This document shows positions 15,334 to 23,566 of a stretch of 40,046 nucleotides of DNA, one piece after another. Position 1 is the stretch's first letter. Every line of letters starts with the position of its first letter. Source of the DNA: a virus; IMG/VR virus record IMGVR_UViG_3300017971_000136, positions 1 to 40,046 of that record; one strand, given 5' to 3'. A program made the position numbers and the translations under genes. The notes under the pieces are model-generated. The model was not told the DNA's origin, searched no databases, and saw only the letters and a program-made list of their open reading frames with translations.

Positions 15334-16382
15334 CGGATAAAGGTGATCCCCGCTGTCCCCTCTTCGTCATCGTCCGGGGTCAGGTCGTCGTCCCGGTCGA
15401 TCCAGAGTTCGGTCGGCATGGCGTTTGCGGCCTTCTCGAGGTACTCGTTTTTCTCCTCGTCCCGGAGCCGGATCGCCAGGGCGATCTCCCGCTCCACGTA
15501 GGCGATCTCGACCTGGCGCAGCTGGCCGCGGTCAAGGATCCGGTTCGGGTAGATGTGCTCCTCCTTGTTGTCCCGCATCTCCCGCAGTTCCCGGGCAAGG
15601 GCCAGGTGGGCCCGCTCGATCGCTTCCGTCCAGTCGGTCCAGGAGCCGGGCTTTTTCCCCGCCCAGTTCGGGTGCATGGTGTCGATCTCCTCGGTGGTCA
15701 CCAGCGGCTCGTTGAACGGCCAGACGCAGACGTCGAGGAGCAGGTGGTCCTCGATCAGAAGGCTTGTGTCGGTGAAGTCGTACCACTGGATATGGGCTCG
15801 GTATCCGTAGCCCTTGTCGAAAGCCGTGGTATCCGAGGCGTCGAGGTCGTAGTACCAGATCGGGCTTGTGCCGTCGGTGCCCGACTGGGTCAAGTCGGTG
15901 GCGTCAAGGATCGCGGTCCCGGCCGTGTCGTAGATCGTGATCGTCGGCTCGACATAGGTCCCGCCCGAAAGGCTGGTCGCGGCCAGAGTGTCGCCCCCGG
16001 AGGTGAGGACGTTCGCCCCGGTGCCCGCGGTCTTGACCGTGATCCGGGCGTCCGTGCCGGTCAGGGCGCCGATGGCCGTCTCCACCTGGGTGACGGTGGT
16101 CGTTGCGGAGACGAAGGTGATCAAGACGGTTTTCTCGTCGTTGTCGACAGTGATCGCCAGGGCGGCCCCGGCGGCCGTCTGGACGGTCCAGCCGTTGCCG
16201 TGGGCCCCGGACTGGTAGAACTCGATCACCGTGTCGAGCTTGGTCAACCCCTGGGCCCCGAAGTCCAGGGAGGCCTTGGCGTCCCCCTTCGGGGTGGCAT
16301 CCAGTCCGTCCCGGCGAAGGTGGAAGAAAAGCCGATGGGCGGCCGAGCCGTACTTGATACCCTGGATCATTCCCTCGATCAT
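15330..16382 (-). CDS. Head-tail adaptor or neck protein
   Basis: 350 aa from the ATG at 16382 (GGAGGAGCC upstream, ATGA overlap with the gene before). The N-terminal half is beta-rich with a TTVTQVETAIGALTGTDARIT-type module seen in many phage structural proteins. The C-terminal helical part (about 240-325: TEAIERAHLALARELREM ... VEREIALAIR) resembles head completion/connector proteins. It lies just before the tail terminator. Its exact place in the neck is inferred. Confidence 0.5.
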   Translation of the reverse strand: MIEGMIQGIKYGSAAHRLFFHLRRDGLDATPKGDAKASLDFGAQGLTKLDTVIEFYQSGAHGNGWTVQTAAGAALAITVDNDEKTVLITFVSATTTVTQVETAIGALTGTDARITVKTAGTGANVLTSGGDTLAATSLSGGTYVEPTITIYDTAGTAILDATDLTQSGTDGTSPIWYYDLDASDTTAFDKGYGYRAHIQWYDFTDTSLLIEDHLLLDVCVWPFNEPLVTTEEIDTMHPNWAGKKPGSWTDWTEAIERAHLALARELREMRDNKEEHIYPNRILDRGQLRQVEIAYVEREIALAIRLRDEEKNEYLEKAANAMPTELWIDRDDDLTPDDDEEGTAGITFIR

Positions 16383-16813
16383 GGCTCCTCCGTAGTCCCT
16401 ACCGAGACCATGCTGGAGAGCATTTGATTGACCGTCTTGAACCCCTGGCGGACTTCGCCGCACATCCCGGAGAGCTTCTTGTCCAACTCCCCGAACCGCT
16501 CCTCGTTGCGCTCAAGGGTGCGGTTCAACTTGTCGACCACCTGGTCCCGGCGGTCCCGGTACTCCTGGCAGTCCTTCTTGTGGATGTAGTCGGCCCGGAT
16601 CTCGATGGTGGAATCCTCGACCCGGTCGGCCTTCTCCTCCAGCTTCTCGAACCGCTCGTTTCCGGCGTTCAACCGTCGGTGGGTCATCTGGATCCGCTCC
16701 TTCAAGAACCACCAGACCAGGCTCCCCAGGATGAAGATCACGATCGCCGCTACCACCAGGGCGAAGGTCAAAAGAGGGGTGCCACCTTGGGCCGCTGCGT
16801 CAACCGCGTTCAA
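16379..16813 (-). CDS. Membrane-anchored coiled-coil protein
   Basis: 144 aa from a TTG at 16813 with GGAGG 7 bases upstream. One membrane helix (about 14-36) is followed by a long charged coiled coil (about 40-130) with isolated cysteines. The topology is that of an i-spanin or a haemolysin XhlA-type protein. A small Cys-rich lipoprotein is encoded directly upstream, so the two could be a second envelope pair far from the main lysis block. Confidence 0.6.
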   Translation of the reverse strand: MNAVDAAAQGGTPLLTFALVVAAIVIFILGSLVWWFLKERIQMTHRRLNAGNERFEKLEEKADRVEDSTIEIRADYIHKKDCQEYRDRRDQVVDKLNRTLERNEERFGELDKKLSGMCGEVRQGFKTVNQMLSSMVSVGTTEEP

Positions 16814-16824
16814 CTCGTCGCCTC

Positions 16825-17076
16825 CTACGGGCAGGGCTCGATCTTGATCCCGTCCCCGTCAACACACTTGGGATCGCATTCGGTCGGGATGAAGACCGGC
16901 TCGAACTCGTCGCCCACCTTGAAGAAAAACCGCATGTGACAGAAGACCTTGTCGGACTTCTCCGGGAGGCACCGCTGGGCCACTGGCTCCGGGCAGGGCG
17001 GGCAATCCTTCACCGGGGCGGCCGAACAGCCGGCCACCAGGGCGAGGGCGAACAGTACAAAGACGATCCGTTTCAT
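16825..17076 (-). CDS. Small cysteine-rich lipoprotein
   Basis: 83 aa, GGAGG 7 bases before the ATG. Lipobox LVAGC with Cys17 predicted as lipidated. The mature part has seven further cysteines and several prolines (CPPCPEP, ECDPKCVDG), suggesting disulfides in the periplasm. Small Pro-rich lipoproteins next to a coiled-coil membrane protein recall o-spanins. It is one of a series of exported proteins in this part of the late operon. Confidence 0.65.
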   Translation of the reverse strand: MKRIVFVLFALALVAGCSAAPVKDCPPCPEPVAQRCLPEKSDKVFCHMRFFFKVGDEFEPVFIPTECDPKCVDGDGIKIEPCP

Positions 17077-17079
17077 GGT

Positions 17080-17184
17080 CTAGCCTCCGAGTCTGATTTC
17101 CTTGATGACCGTGCGGACGAACCCGAAGGTCGCCTCGGCCGCGGCCAGGTTGATCTCACAGAAGAAAAGGAACTTCTTGAACAT
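17080..17184 (-). CDS. 34-aa small protein
   Basis: Starts at ATG 17184 in a TGATG overlap with the upstream gene, with GGAGG 7 bases before. Hydrophobic N-terminus (MFKKFLFFCEINLAAAEATFGF) and basic C-tail; may lie at the membrane. It is too short for a domain call. The good ribosome site and coupling support translation. Confidence 0.55.
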   Translation of the reverse strand: MFKKFLFFCEINLAAAEATFGFVRTVIKEIRLGG

Positions 17185-17708
17185 CAGGGAGCCTCCCCGC
17201 AGAAGTCGTCGCAGCCCTTCGGGTCCAGCACCGGCCGGCCTGCCACACATCGGTAGGCGCAGCGGGGACAGGCTCCCCAGCTTCCCTTGACCACCGAACC
17301 GTCGGGCCTCTGGCAACACACCAGGTTGAGGGGTCCAGCGTGGCCCAGGTCCACCCCGTTCATCGAGACCCCGCCGAACTTGCCGGGCGGTATCACCTGC
17401 TGGCAGTTCTGGGGGGGAGTTTCGGAAGTCCAGACAACATCCTTCCGCTCGATCCCGTCTTCGGTATTGCAGCAGATCAACATCCGGGTCCGCTTCTCGG
17501 CCTCGAGGTCCGCGACCTCCAGGGCCTTCCCGTCCTCGTCGATCAGGTTGGGTCCGCCTTCCTCGTCGATCATCAGACAGCGGTCGCCTATCGGCTGGCA
17601 TTGTTTCCCGGGACACTCTTCGGGGCAGATGGAGGAGTCGCCGGTCAGCAGAAGCACGGAGGTCCCGGCCGCCAGTACCATCACGCCTGCAAGGATTCTG
17701 TTTTTCAT
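17184..17708 (-). CDS. Secreted cysteine-rich protein
   Basis: 174 aa from ATG 17708. Residues 1-24 form a Sec signal peptide (basic start, then LAGVMVLAAGTSVLLLTG). The mature part contains 14 cysteines in pairs and clusters (CPEECPGKQC, CC twice, CPRCAYRC), suggesting disulfides in an oxidising compartment. No family was recognised. It overlaps its neighbours by 1-4 bases, so it is part of the late transcript between capsid and tail genes, an unusual place for an exported protein. Confidence 0.6.
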   Translation of the reverse strand: MKNRILAGVMVLAAGTSVLLLTGDSSICPEECPGKQCQPIGDRCLMIDEEGGPNLIDEDGKALEVADLEAEKRTRMLICCNTEDGIERKDVVWTSETPPQNCQQVIPPGKFGGVSMNGVDLGHAGPLNLVCCQRPDGSVVKGSWGACPRCAYRCVAGRPVLDPKGCDDFCGEAP

Positions 17709-19717
17709 AACCGCACCCTTTTGAAGAACTCGATCTTCTCGATGTCGACATCGGCCGCCGTCGACCCGTCGTACCCGAGATAAGCGGTCCCCGAGATGTC
17801 GTCCTGAAGGGCTCCAGTCGCCGGGGTTTCGTCGCAGGTCCAGTCGGCCGCGTCGTGCAGCTTGGCGCATACGGTCAGGACCCCCGCGTGAGACTTCATC
17901 GCCTTGACGTCCCACTGCTGACCGGGATCGGAGGCCATCGCGACCCGTGATTCTTTGCCGACAGCCCCGGAGTCGTACACGATGCAGTCAAGCTCATCGG
18001 CCGACCAGAAGAAGACGATCCGGTTCTTGTTGCCGTCCGTCCCGGGACTTACAAAGATCCACTTTTCGTTGCCGGCGTTTCCGTCTATCGGGGAGGATAC
18101 GGTCGCCTCGATGGTCCAGGGACCGCCAGCCGTGAGGGGTTGCTGGATGGTGTGGTAGAGTGCGTTCGTAGTTACGTCGGCGTCCGTGTCCGCGACTGCT
18201 AGCACCGATGTGTGAAATGTGCTTGCAGCCTGTATGGCCATTGCGGCGTCAAGATATGCCGTGTATGCAATTCCGTTGTCGTTACAGTGTAATCTAGGCT
18301 GCCATGAGTTGGTTGCTCCATTCCAAGCCGCTGCCGCTAGTGTCCCCTGTAGTTGTGTCCAATTCGCGCCGGGATTCTGCGGGCCTCCCGTCACATCTGT
18401 CCACGTAATATAGCCGGTACAATTTGCGTTGCTCCATTCAGTGATTCCGAGACTACAACTCGCCGTTCCGCTTCCCGTCCTGCCCCATGCAAATAGGGTT
18501 ACATCTTGACCGATCCAGTTTGTTTGACAGGCTCCATGTGCGTATCCATATTTAGGAGCGCCGCCACCGTTGGCAGTAAAAAGAATTGATGCCGCCCCAT
18601 GTGCTGACGCGGTTGTGGTTCTGTCTGACGTAACAGTACCAGCGCCCGCGCCGCCATTGTCTGTATGAGCCCACCCTTGACAGTTTCCCGCCCCATCATC
18701 CGTCTCGCAACTCCCCCTCCACCATTTAGACGTTAGGGCTGTTGCCGCAGTCCTTCCGGCGACCGATGTATATGTCGCGTTCGCCGGCTGGTCTACGAAG
18801 CACCCCTCGGTTGTGCTGCAGTCCTTGACCTCGATCGCCGGGGGGGAGGCGCTGACCGTGGTGGTGGTGAGTCCGCCTGTGCTGAGGCGTGCTTGGAAAT
18901 TTGCGAAGGCCTGGTCGTGTTCTCCCTCCGTCCACGCCTCGCCCTTGTAGATCCGGCAGTCCTGAAACAATCCGTTCAACCCATTGGCACCCGGGGAGAT
19001 CGAGAAGTCCTCCGACGAGTCCCAGATATCGCCCCGCCCCGCATCACTGCTGGCCGTCGCCAGGTCGTCCACGTAAAGCCGAAGTTTCGAGTTTCCCGAT
19101 CCTACATATTCATAGGTAGCGGTGAAGAACGTCGGCCGGTAGGCGGCCAGGGCGGATGCCACGTTGACGGATGAAACCTGCCCCAGGTCAACCCGGCCGG
19201 TGTCGGAGATCATGAAGTATATGGTCCCGCTGTTCTGGTACAGGAACCACCCGTCGTCGTTGTGGGCGACCCCGACCTTCCCCATGATCAGCTTGTCCGA
19301 GGCCGGGACCGCGTAGGGGGTCAGGGCACACTGGACGGTGAAGCTCCCGGCGGATCCGGAGGCGTTGTTGACCAGGTCCATATCCAGGGATCCGTCGTCC
19401 GACCTGGTCAGGCTGTCCCCGGACCCGTCCATGAGCCAGCCTTTCCCGGCTGTCCCGCTCAACCCGGCGGGCCAGGTCCCATCCCCGGTCACCAGGACAG
19501 GAGTTCCCCCGACGGTCAGGGTGTAGGAGCCCGATCCGTAGTCGTTCGCATAGGTGCCCGCGACCGCGGCGTCGAAGTTCCAGCCGGCGGTCACGGTCCC
19601 CGGTGCGTTGACATCGACGGTCCCCGAATAGGCGAAGTTTAGATCGTACCCACCCTCCGCCAGGAGGGCGAGGGGTATCAGGATGAACCCGAGGACGAGG
19701 AGCAGGATCCGCCGCAT
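17705..19717 (-). CDS. Exported multi-domain LamG/carbohydrate-binding protein, mosaic
   Basis: 670 aa from ATG 19717. Residues 1-22 are a Sec signal peptide (LLLVLGFILIPLALLA). An N-terminal LamG-type jelly roll (about 40-290) carries the usual ending FQDCRIYKGEAWTEGEHDQAF. A middle domain (about 320-510) with paired cysteines and NWTQLQGT looks like a carbohydrate-binding beta-sandwich. A second LamG-like module covers about 530-660. The DNA of the middle domain (about 18170-18760) is clearly poorer in GC than both flanks, so it appears to be a recent insertion or swap. Either the protein is on the virion with an odd N-terminus, or it is exported to the envelope or medium. Confidence 0.7.
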   Translation of the reverse strand: MRRILLLVLGFILIPLALLAEGGYDLNFAYSGTVDVNAPGTVTAGWNFDAAVAGTYANDYGSGSYTLTVGGTPVLVTGDGTWPAGLSGTAGKGWLMDGSGDSLTRSDDGSLDMDLVNNASGSAGSFTVQCALTPYAVPASDKLIMGKVGVAHNDDGWFLYQNSGTIYFMISDTGRVDLGQVSSVNVASALAAYRPTFFTATYEYVGSGNSKLRLYVDDLATASSDAGRGDIWDSSEDFSISPGANGLNGLFQDCRIYKGEAWTEGEHDQAFANFQARLSTGGLTTTTVSASPPAIEVKDCSTTEGCFVDQPANATYTSVAGRTAATALTSKWWRGSCETDDGAGNCQGWAHTDNGGAGAGTVTSDRTTTASAHGAASILFTANGGGAPKYGYAHGACQTNWIGQDVTLFAWGRTGSGTASCSLGITEWSNANCTGYITWTDVTGGPQNPGANWTQLQGTLAAAAWNGATNSWQPRLHCNDNGIAYTAYLDAAMAIQAASTFHTSVLAVADTDADVTTNALYHTIQQPLTAGGPWTIEATVSSPIDGNAGNEKWIFVSPGTDGNKNRIVFFWSADELDCIVYDSGAVGKESRVAMASDPGQQWDVKAMKSHAGVLTVCAKLHDAADWTCDETPATGALQDDISGTAYLGYDGSTAADVDIEKIEFFKRVRL

Positions 19718-19725
19718 GGCGTCAC

Positions 19726-20523
19726 CTACAGGGCCGAGTTCAGGTGTACGTAGCAGATCTCGCCCGTGGCCGTCGGTGCGATGTGGGCACACTTCGCCCC
19801 GGTCAACGGACCCTTGAAGCCTCCGTCCCCATCGCAGACCTTGATCCAGTGGCCATCCTTCGCCGTGGTGGCCGTCGGGTCCGACCCGCACAAGATCGAC
19901 GCACAATTCCCGGTCACCCGGATGTGATACCAGTCCCCGGCGGTCGGGAGGGTGTACTGCTCCGAGCTTGTGTCCAGGTCGTCGCAGTTCGATGTGGAGT
20001 CATCGTCCACCTTGGCGTAGGCTCCGTCGATGATCTCGATCGCCGTCTGGATCGCCGTGGTGTCCCCGGCGATGGTGCCGGAGTTGGCCTCCACGACTCC
20101 CAGCTGGTTTGAGGCGTTCACGTTGGCCCCGCGTTCGTTGCCGGCCGCGTCCCGAATCTGTACGTAGACGTTACGGTTACCGCTCATCCTGGCGGCCCCG
20201 ACGTCCCCCTCGTCCACACTGTCCGGGGTCGTGTCGTCGAACTCGAACCCCGCGGGGGTGACCGGGGTCGTCCCCGGCGTAAAGGCCGCGTCGTCCTTGA
20301 CGGTCGGGACTCCGCTGGTCGTCTGGGTCACCATGTAGCAATACCGCCCGGTCCCGTCGTCGACGCACCGAAACGGCCGGATCCCCTTGGTCGCCCCGGC
20401 GGACGTGAAGCTGGCCCCCTGGGAGACCTGGGCGAGGGCGTAGCCCATCAGCCCGGCCACCAGCAGGGACACCAGCAGAACGATCAGGCCCGGGTGGACC
20501 GAACCCTTGATACGCTTCCACAT
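19726..20523 (-). CDS. Exported structural-type protein
   Basis: 265 aa, GGGAGG before the ATG. A signal peptide or anchor runs to about residue 31 with a canonical signal peptidase site after ALA. The middle (about 105-145) reads DEGDVGAARMSGNRNVYVQIRD and ANVNASNQLGV, a pattern I associate with phage virion proteins of unknown function. The C-terminal half has six cysteines. The combination of virion-like body and Sec signal is unusual. Confidence 0.55.
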   Translation of the reverse strand: MWKRIKGSVHPGLIVLLVSLLVAGLMGYALAQVSQGASFTSAGATKGIRPFRCVDDGTGRYCYMVTQTTSGVPTVKDDAAFTPGTTPVTPAGFEFDDTTPDSVDEGDVGAARMSGNRNVYVQIRDAAGNERGANVNASNQLGVVEANSGTIAGDTTAIQTAIEIIDGAYAKVDDDSTSNCDDLDTSSEQYTLPTAGDWYHIRVTGNCASILCGSDPTATTAKDGHWIKVCDGDGGFKGPLTGAKCAHIAPTATGEICYVHLNSAL

Positions 20524-20533
20524 GGCGACCTCC

Positions 20534-21139
20534 CTATCGGCTCTTGCAGTGAGCCTGGAGAGCCCGGATCTTGTCCCACCGGCCGGCCGAGGTGTCGTAC
20601 TGCTTGACGTTGTTCCGCATGGCCCAGCGGTCGAGCTCGGGGTCGGGCAGCATGTTGAAGTCCGGCGCCGGCTCGGTCGGGGCCCTGTACCAGGACGGGG
20701 CCTTGTTCTTGACGGCCGCGGCCTTCAGTTCCGCCTCGGTCATGTACCCGCCCGCGACCACTTCCTTCGGGTCGTACAGGAGGCTCCCCATCTTCGACCC
20801 CTTGCCCAGGCCTGCCTTGGGGGCGGGCTTGTTCTTCAGGATCAGGTAGGCGACGATCATCCGGTCGTCGATCCGCTTGGCGCCGAAGATCTTCAAGCTC
20901 TTGTTGGAGCCCTTGGGGTACTCGATCTTCGGGAACTCGGCCTGCAACTGGTTGTAGGCGGTTCCCGGAGGCACCTCGCCGGGGTCGTCGTAGAAGACGG
21001 GCCCGGCGGACATGTCCACGCGGATCCGGCCCCAGAAGAGGACGCCCTTCTCCTTGGGCGCTTCCTTGGCCTCGGCCTCGACGGGTTCCTGGTTTTCGAC
21101 CTCCGCCTCGGGGGCGGGCTTGCTCTTATCCTTGGGCAT
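20534..21139 (-). CDS. Hypothetical protein of the head region
   Basis: 201 aa, GAGGAG before the ATG. Residues 1-32 are Glu/Lys/Pro/Ala-rich and probably disordered. The rest is mixed alpha/beta with a basic centre (KPAPKAGLGKGSKMG). No signal peptide, unlike both neighbours. Position between capsid and neck genes suggests a head-tail or decoration role; no motif confirms it. Confidence 0.6.
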   Translation of the reverse strand: MPKDKSKPAPEAEVENQEPVEAEAKEAPKEKGVLFWGRIRVDMSAGPVFYDDPGEVPPGTAYNQLQAEFPKIEYPKGSNKSLKIFGAKRIDDRMIVAYLILKNKPAPKAGLGKGSKMGSLLYDPKEVVAGGYMTEAELKAAAVKNKAPSWYRAPTEPAPDFNMLPDPELDRWAMRNNVKQYDTSAGRWDKIRALQAHCKSR

Positions 21140-21142
21140 GAC

Positions 21143-21577
21143 TCACTCCTCGGTTATTATTCCGTGGGGTAGTGACGGAAGACCTCTAGAATCCCTCCGC
21201 CAGGTATAGATAGGCCGGATCGTCGAGGACCCCATGACCTCCCGGGCGATCTGGCGTTGCACTTCATCGTCGGACTCGGCGGCCTTCTTGATGATCAGCC
21301 ATCGCTCGAAGGCCTCGACTTGACTTGAATTCAATCGGTTGAACCAGTCAGCAAAGTCCACCAGTCGGGTGCTCTGTGATTCCCAATCGTTGAGTTCAAT
21401 CTTCCCCCGCCCGAGTGCTTCTTGACGGAGGAAAAATTCTTGCTCCTCGTCGGAGAGGCTGGACCACCATTTAGTGTACTGGTTCTGAATATCCGGCACC
21501 GGGTCCGAGCATCCGGAGAAAAGGAGGGCGAGGAGAAGGCCGACAGCAAAGATCGGCTTGTAGCTGGTCCTCATCAT
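21143..21577 (-). CDS. Lipoprotein with helical body
   Basis: 144 aa. Signal with lipobox LFSGC (Cys23). The mature part is helical and Trp/Glu-rich (YTKWWSSLSDEEQEFFL, DWFNRLNSSQVEAFERWL). AGGAGAAGG precedes the ATG pair at 21577. It fits none of the lipoprotein families I know. It belongs to the exported block between the capsid and neck genes. Confidence 0.6.
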   Translation of the reverse strand: MMRTSYKPIFAVGLLLALLFSGCSDPVPDIQNQYTKWWSSLSDEEQEFFLRQEALGRGKIELNDWESQSTRLVDFADWFNRLNSSQVEAFERWLIIKKAAESDDEVQRQIAREVMGSSTIRPIYTWRRDSRGLPSLPHGIITEE

Positions 21578-21604
21578 CAGCCTTCTCCTCTTCCCGGCGG
21601 ATTT

Positions 21605-22342
21605 CTAGTCCCCGCCCAACCACTTCCGCGAGCACTTCAGCTGGATCCCGTACAGGGTCGCATCGGCGATCGTGGTGAGGTCAACGGCGACTTTCCAGAT
21701 TATGATGTCCTCGGCGGTATTGGCCGAGAAGGTCGAGGCCGCGATGGTCGACCAGCCGGTCCACTTGACCACATTAGCCGCGGCATCGGCGACGGCTGCA
21801 GCGTCGGTGACTCCGGTGGTCGTGGTCGCCGCTCCGACGGCGGTCGTTCCGGCCGTCAAAATTGCATAGGTCAGATCGATCGCCAGGGTCCCGGTGGCCG
21901 CGGATTCCGAATTGCTCCAGAGCGCCCGGACGTACATCGCCTGGGACTTGTCGCAATCGGCAGGGAAAGGCATCATAACAGACACGCTCTCCGCGTCGGC
22001 GTCCGTGGTGAATCCCGTGATCTCACTGGTGTTTATTTCGGCCATCGTGGGCGTGCCCCCTCCGGCGCCGACCACGGTCGAGGTGATGTCATCGGAAGAA
22101 CTCACCGCGAAGTGAACGGGGGTAAAGGGGATCCAGTAGTACGGGGTGTCCTGCACGTAGTTCTGGAAGCAGGGGGAGCACCCGCGCAGCTGGGCGTGGG
22201 AGCCGACCGTCGAGGTCCGGCTGGGCTTCAGGTCCGCCGCGAGGGCGAAGGTCCCGACGAACAACAGGGCCAGGATGGCGATCAGCATGGTAACCCGGGC
22301 ACGGCCCGGGGTCTTCTTGAGAGTGTTTCGGAGCTTCATCAT
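21605..22342 (-). CDS. Exported protein following the capsid gene; possible second major virion protein
   Basis: 245 aa, GGAG 8 bases before the ATG. A basic N-terminus is followed by LIAILALLFVGTFALA and then AD, an ideal signal peptidase I site at about residue 36. The mature part is Ala/Thr-rich beta structure (ATGTLAIDLTYAILTAG) with several cysteines. Its position right after the capsid gene is where decoration or minor capsid proteins are encoded. A secreted product here would be new; a membrane-targeted assembly factor is another option. Confidence 0.6.
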   Translation of the reverse strand: MMKLRNTLKKTPGRARVTMLIAILALLFVGTFALAADLKPSRTSTVGSHAQLRGCSPCFQNYVQDTPYYWIPFTPVHFAVSSSDDITSTVVGAGGGTPTMAEINTSEITGFTTDADAESVSVMMPFPADCDKSQAMYVRALWSNSESAATGTLAIDLTYAILTAGTTAVGAATTTTGVTDAAAVADAAANVVKWTGWSTIAASTFSANTAEDIIIWKVAVDLTTIADATLYGIQLKCSRKWLGGD

Positions 22343-22386
22343 AACTTGATCTCCTTGAGCTTGCGTTCTTTACATTCGCGGGTTGA

Positions 22387-23547
22387 CTAGGCCGCGAAGT
22401 TTACGGACTTGCCCCAGCAGTGGGAGTAGACCAGCATCCACTCGCAGGTGTACTCGCCCACCACCATCATTTCGTCGTAGTCGCCCTTCTTGCCCAGGGC
22501 CTCGGGGTGGAACACGCGGTCGGCGGCCTGGGGACCGACGCCGACGTTGTCCTTCGAGACCATGAGGGCCTGGGTGTCCATGATGTCGGTGGCGATGATG
22601 TCGACGATCTCGTTGCCGACCCGGACGGCCGGGACGTGGGTCCCGAACACGGTCTGCGCCCACTGCGAGGAGTCGATCCGGCCGTAGGCCTGGAGCCACT
22701 GGTCGATCTGGTGGCCCTGGTAGTCGGAGACGAACAGGACCTTCTGGCCGCTGTTGCCCTTCCGGTTGATCTTCCGGACCATCTTCTGGATGTCCGGGTA
22801 GGTGATGTCGGCGTCGGAGAAGTCGATGTAGTTGGAGCCGACCACCCGCTCGTAGGCGCCGTCCATCCGGCCGGCCGTGGTCTCGCCCGCGCCCGCCTGG
22901 TAGTCGGACCAGATCATCCGGTACTGGAGCTGGTGCTTCAGGCCGATGGTCACGTCCAGGGTGTACTCCACGACCTTGTCCATGTTGCCCTCGGCGTACT
23001 GCTGCATCGCCTGGGCGGACCCGCTGACCTTCACGGAGTCCATGAAAATGTCGGTGTGGGTGGTGACCTCGGTCGCCTGCTTGATCGGGCCGGCCGTCGG
23101 GGCGTTCTGCTGCTCTGCGTAGCTGGTGCCGAACAAGAAGACCTGGTCGCCGGAGGTCAGGGCGTGGTCCGCCCCGGTGAAGGTCGACCGCGTGCAACCC
23201 GTGAAGGTCAGGTAGTCGTCGCTATCCCCGAGGGTAATGACTTCGTCGTTCACGACAATGAGGTCGCCCGGGCGGGCGATCTTGTCGGTCAGGACTACGG
23301 TGGTCGCGGCCTCTGCCACGTCACCGTTGAGGGTGGTCCGGGCGTGGAGGTACTGCTTCTCCTTGTACTTGTATGCCCTCTGCCCGAACGGCACCATCCC
23401 GCCCTTGGTGTGCAGGTTCATCAGGGTGGGGGACAGGTAGGAGAGGATCGGGGTCTCGATCCTCATCTGCTTGGCCATCGCGGAGGCGTAGGCCACGTGC
23501 AGGCCCACCAGCCGATCGCCGGTCATGTAGTCGCGATAAATGGTCAT
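22387..23547 (-). CDS. Major capsid protein (DUF5309/SU10-like)
   Basis: 386 aa, AAGGAG 6 bases before the ATG. The order of features (N-terminal MTIYRDYMTG ... GGMVPFGQRAYKYKEKQYLHARTTLNGD, central GLKHQLQYRMIWSDYQAGAGETTAGRMDGAYE, C-terminal loss of charge) matches the DUF5309 capsid family as I know it, an HK97-fold shell protein. It lies directly after the scaffold gene. Residues about 85-140 look like a beta insertion domain. Confidence 0.8.
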   Translation of the reverse strand: MTIYRDYMTGDRLVGLHVAYASAMAKQMRIETPILSYLSPTLMNLHTKGGMVPFGQRAYKYKEKQYLHARTTLNGDVAEAATTVVLTDKIARPGDLIVVNDEVITLGDSDDYLTFTGCTRSTFTGADHALTSGDQVFLFGTSYAEQQNAPTAGPIKQATEVTTHTDIFMDSVKVSGSAQAMQQYAEGNMDKVVEYTLDVTIGLKHQLQYRMIWSDYQAGAGETTAGRMDGAYERVVGSNYIDFSDADITYPDIQKMVRKINRKGNSGQKVLFVSDYQGHQIDQWLQAYGRIDSSQWAQTVFGTHVPAVRVGNEIVDIIATDIMDTQALMVSKDNVGVGPQAADRVFHPEALGKKGDYDEMMVVGEYTCEWMLVYSHCWGKSVNFAA

Positions 23548-23566
23548 GCCTTACTCCTTGGCTCTA

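Noticed and set aside
17705-19717. Diversity-generating retroelement target
   Set aside because: A LamG-type gene with a composition shift suggested it, but no reverse transcriptase gene and no template repeat were found in the genome.
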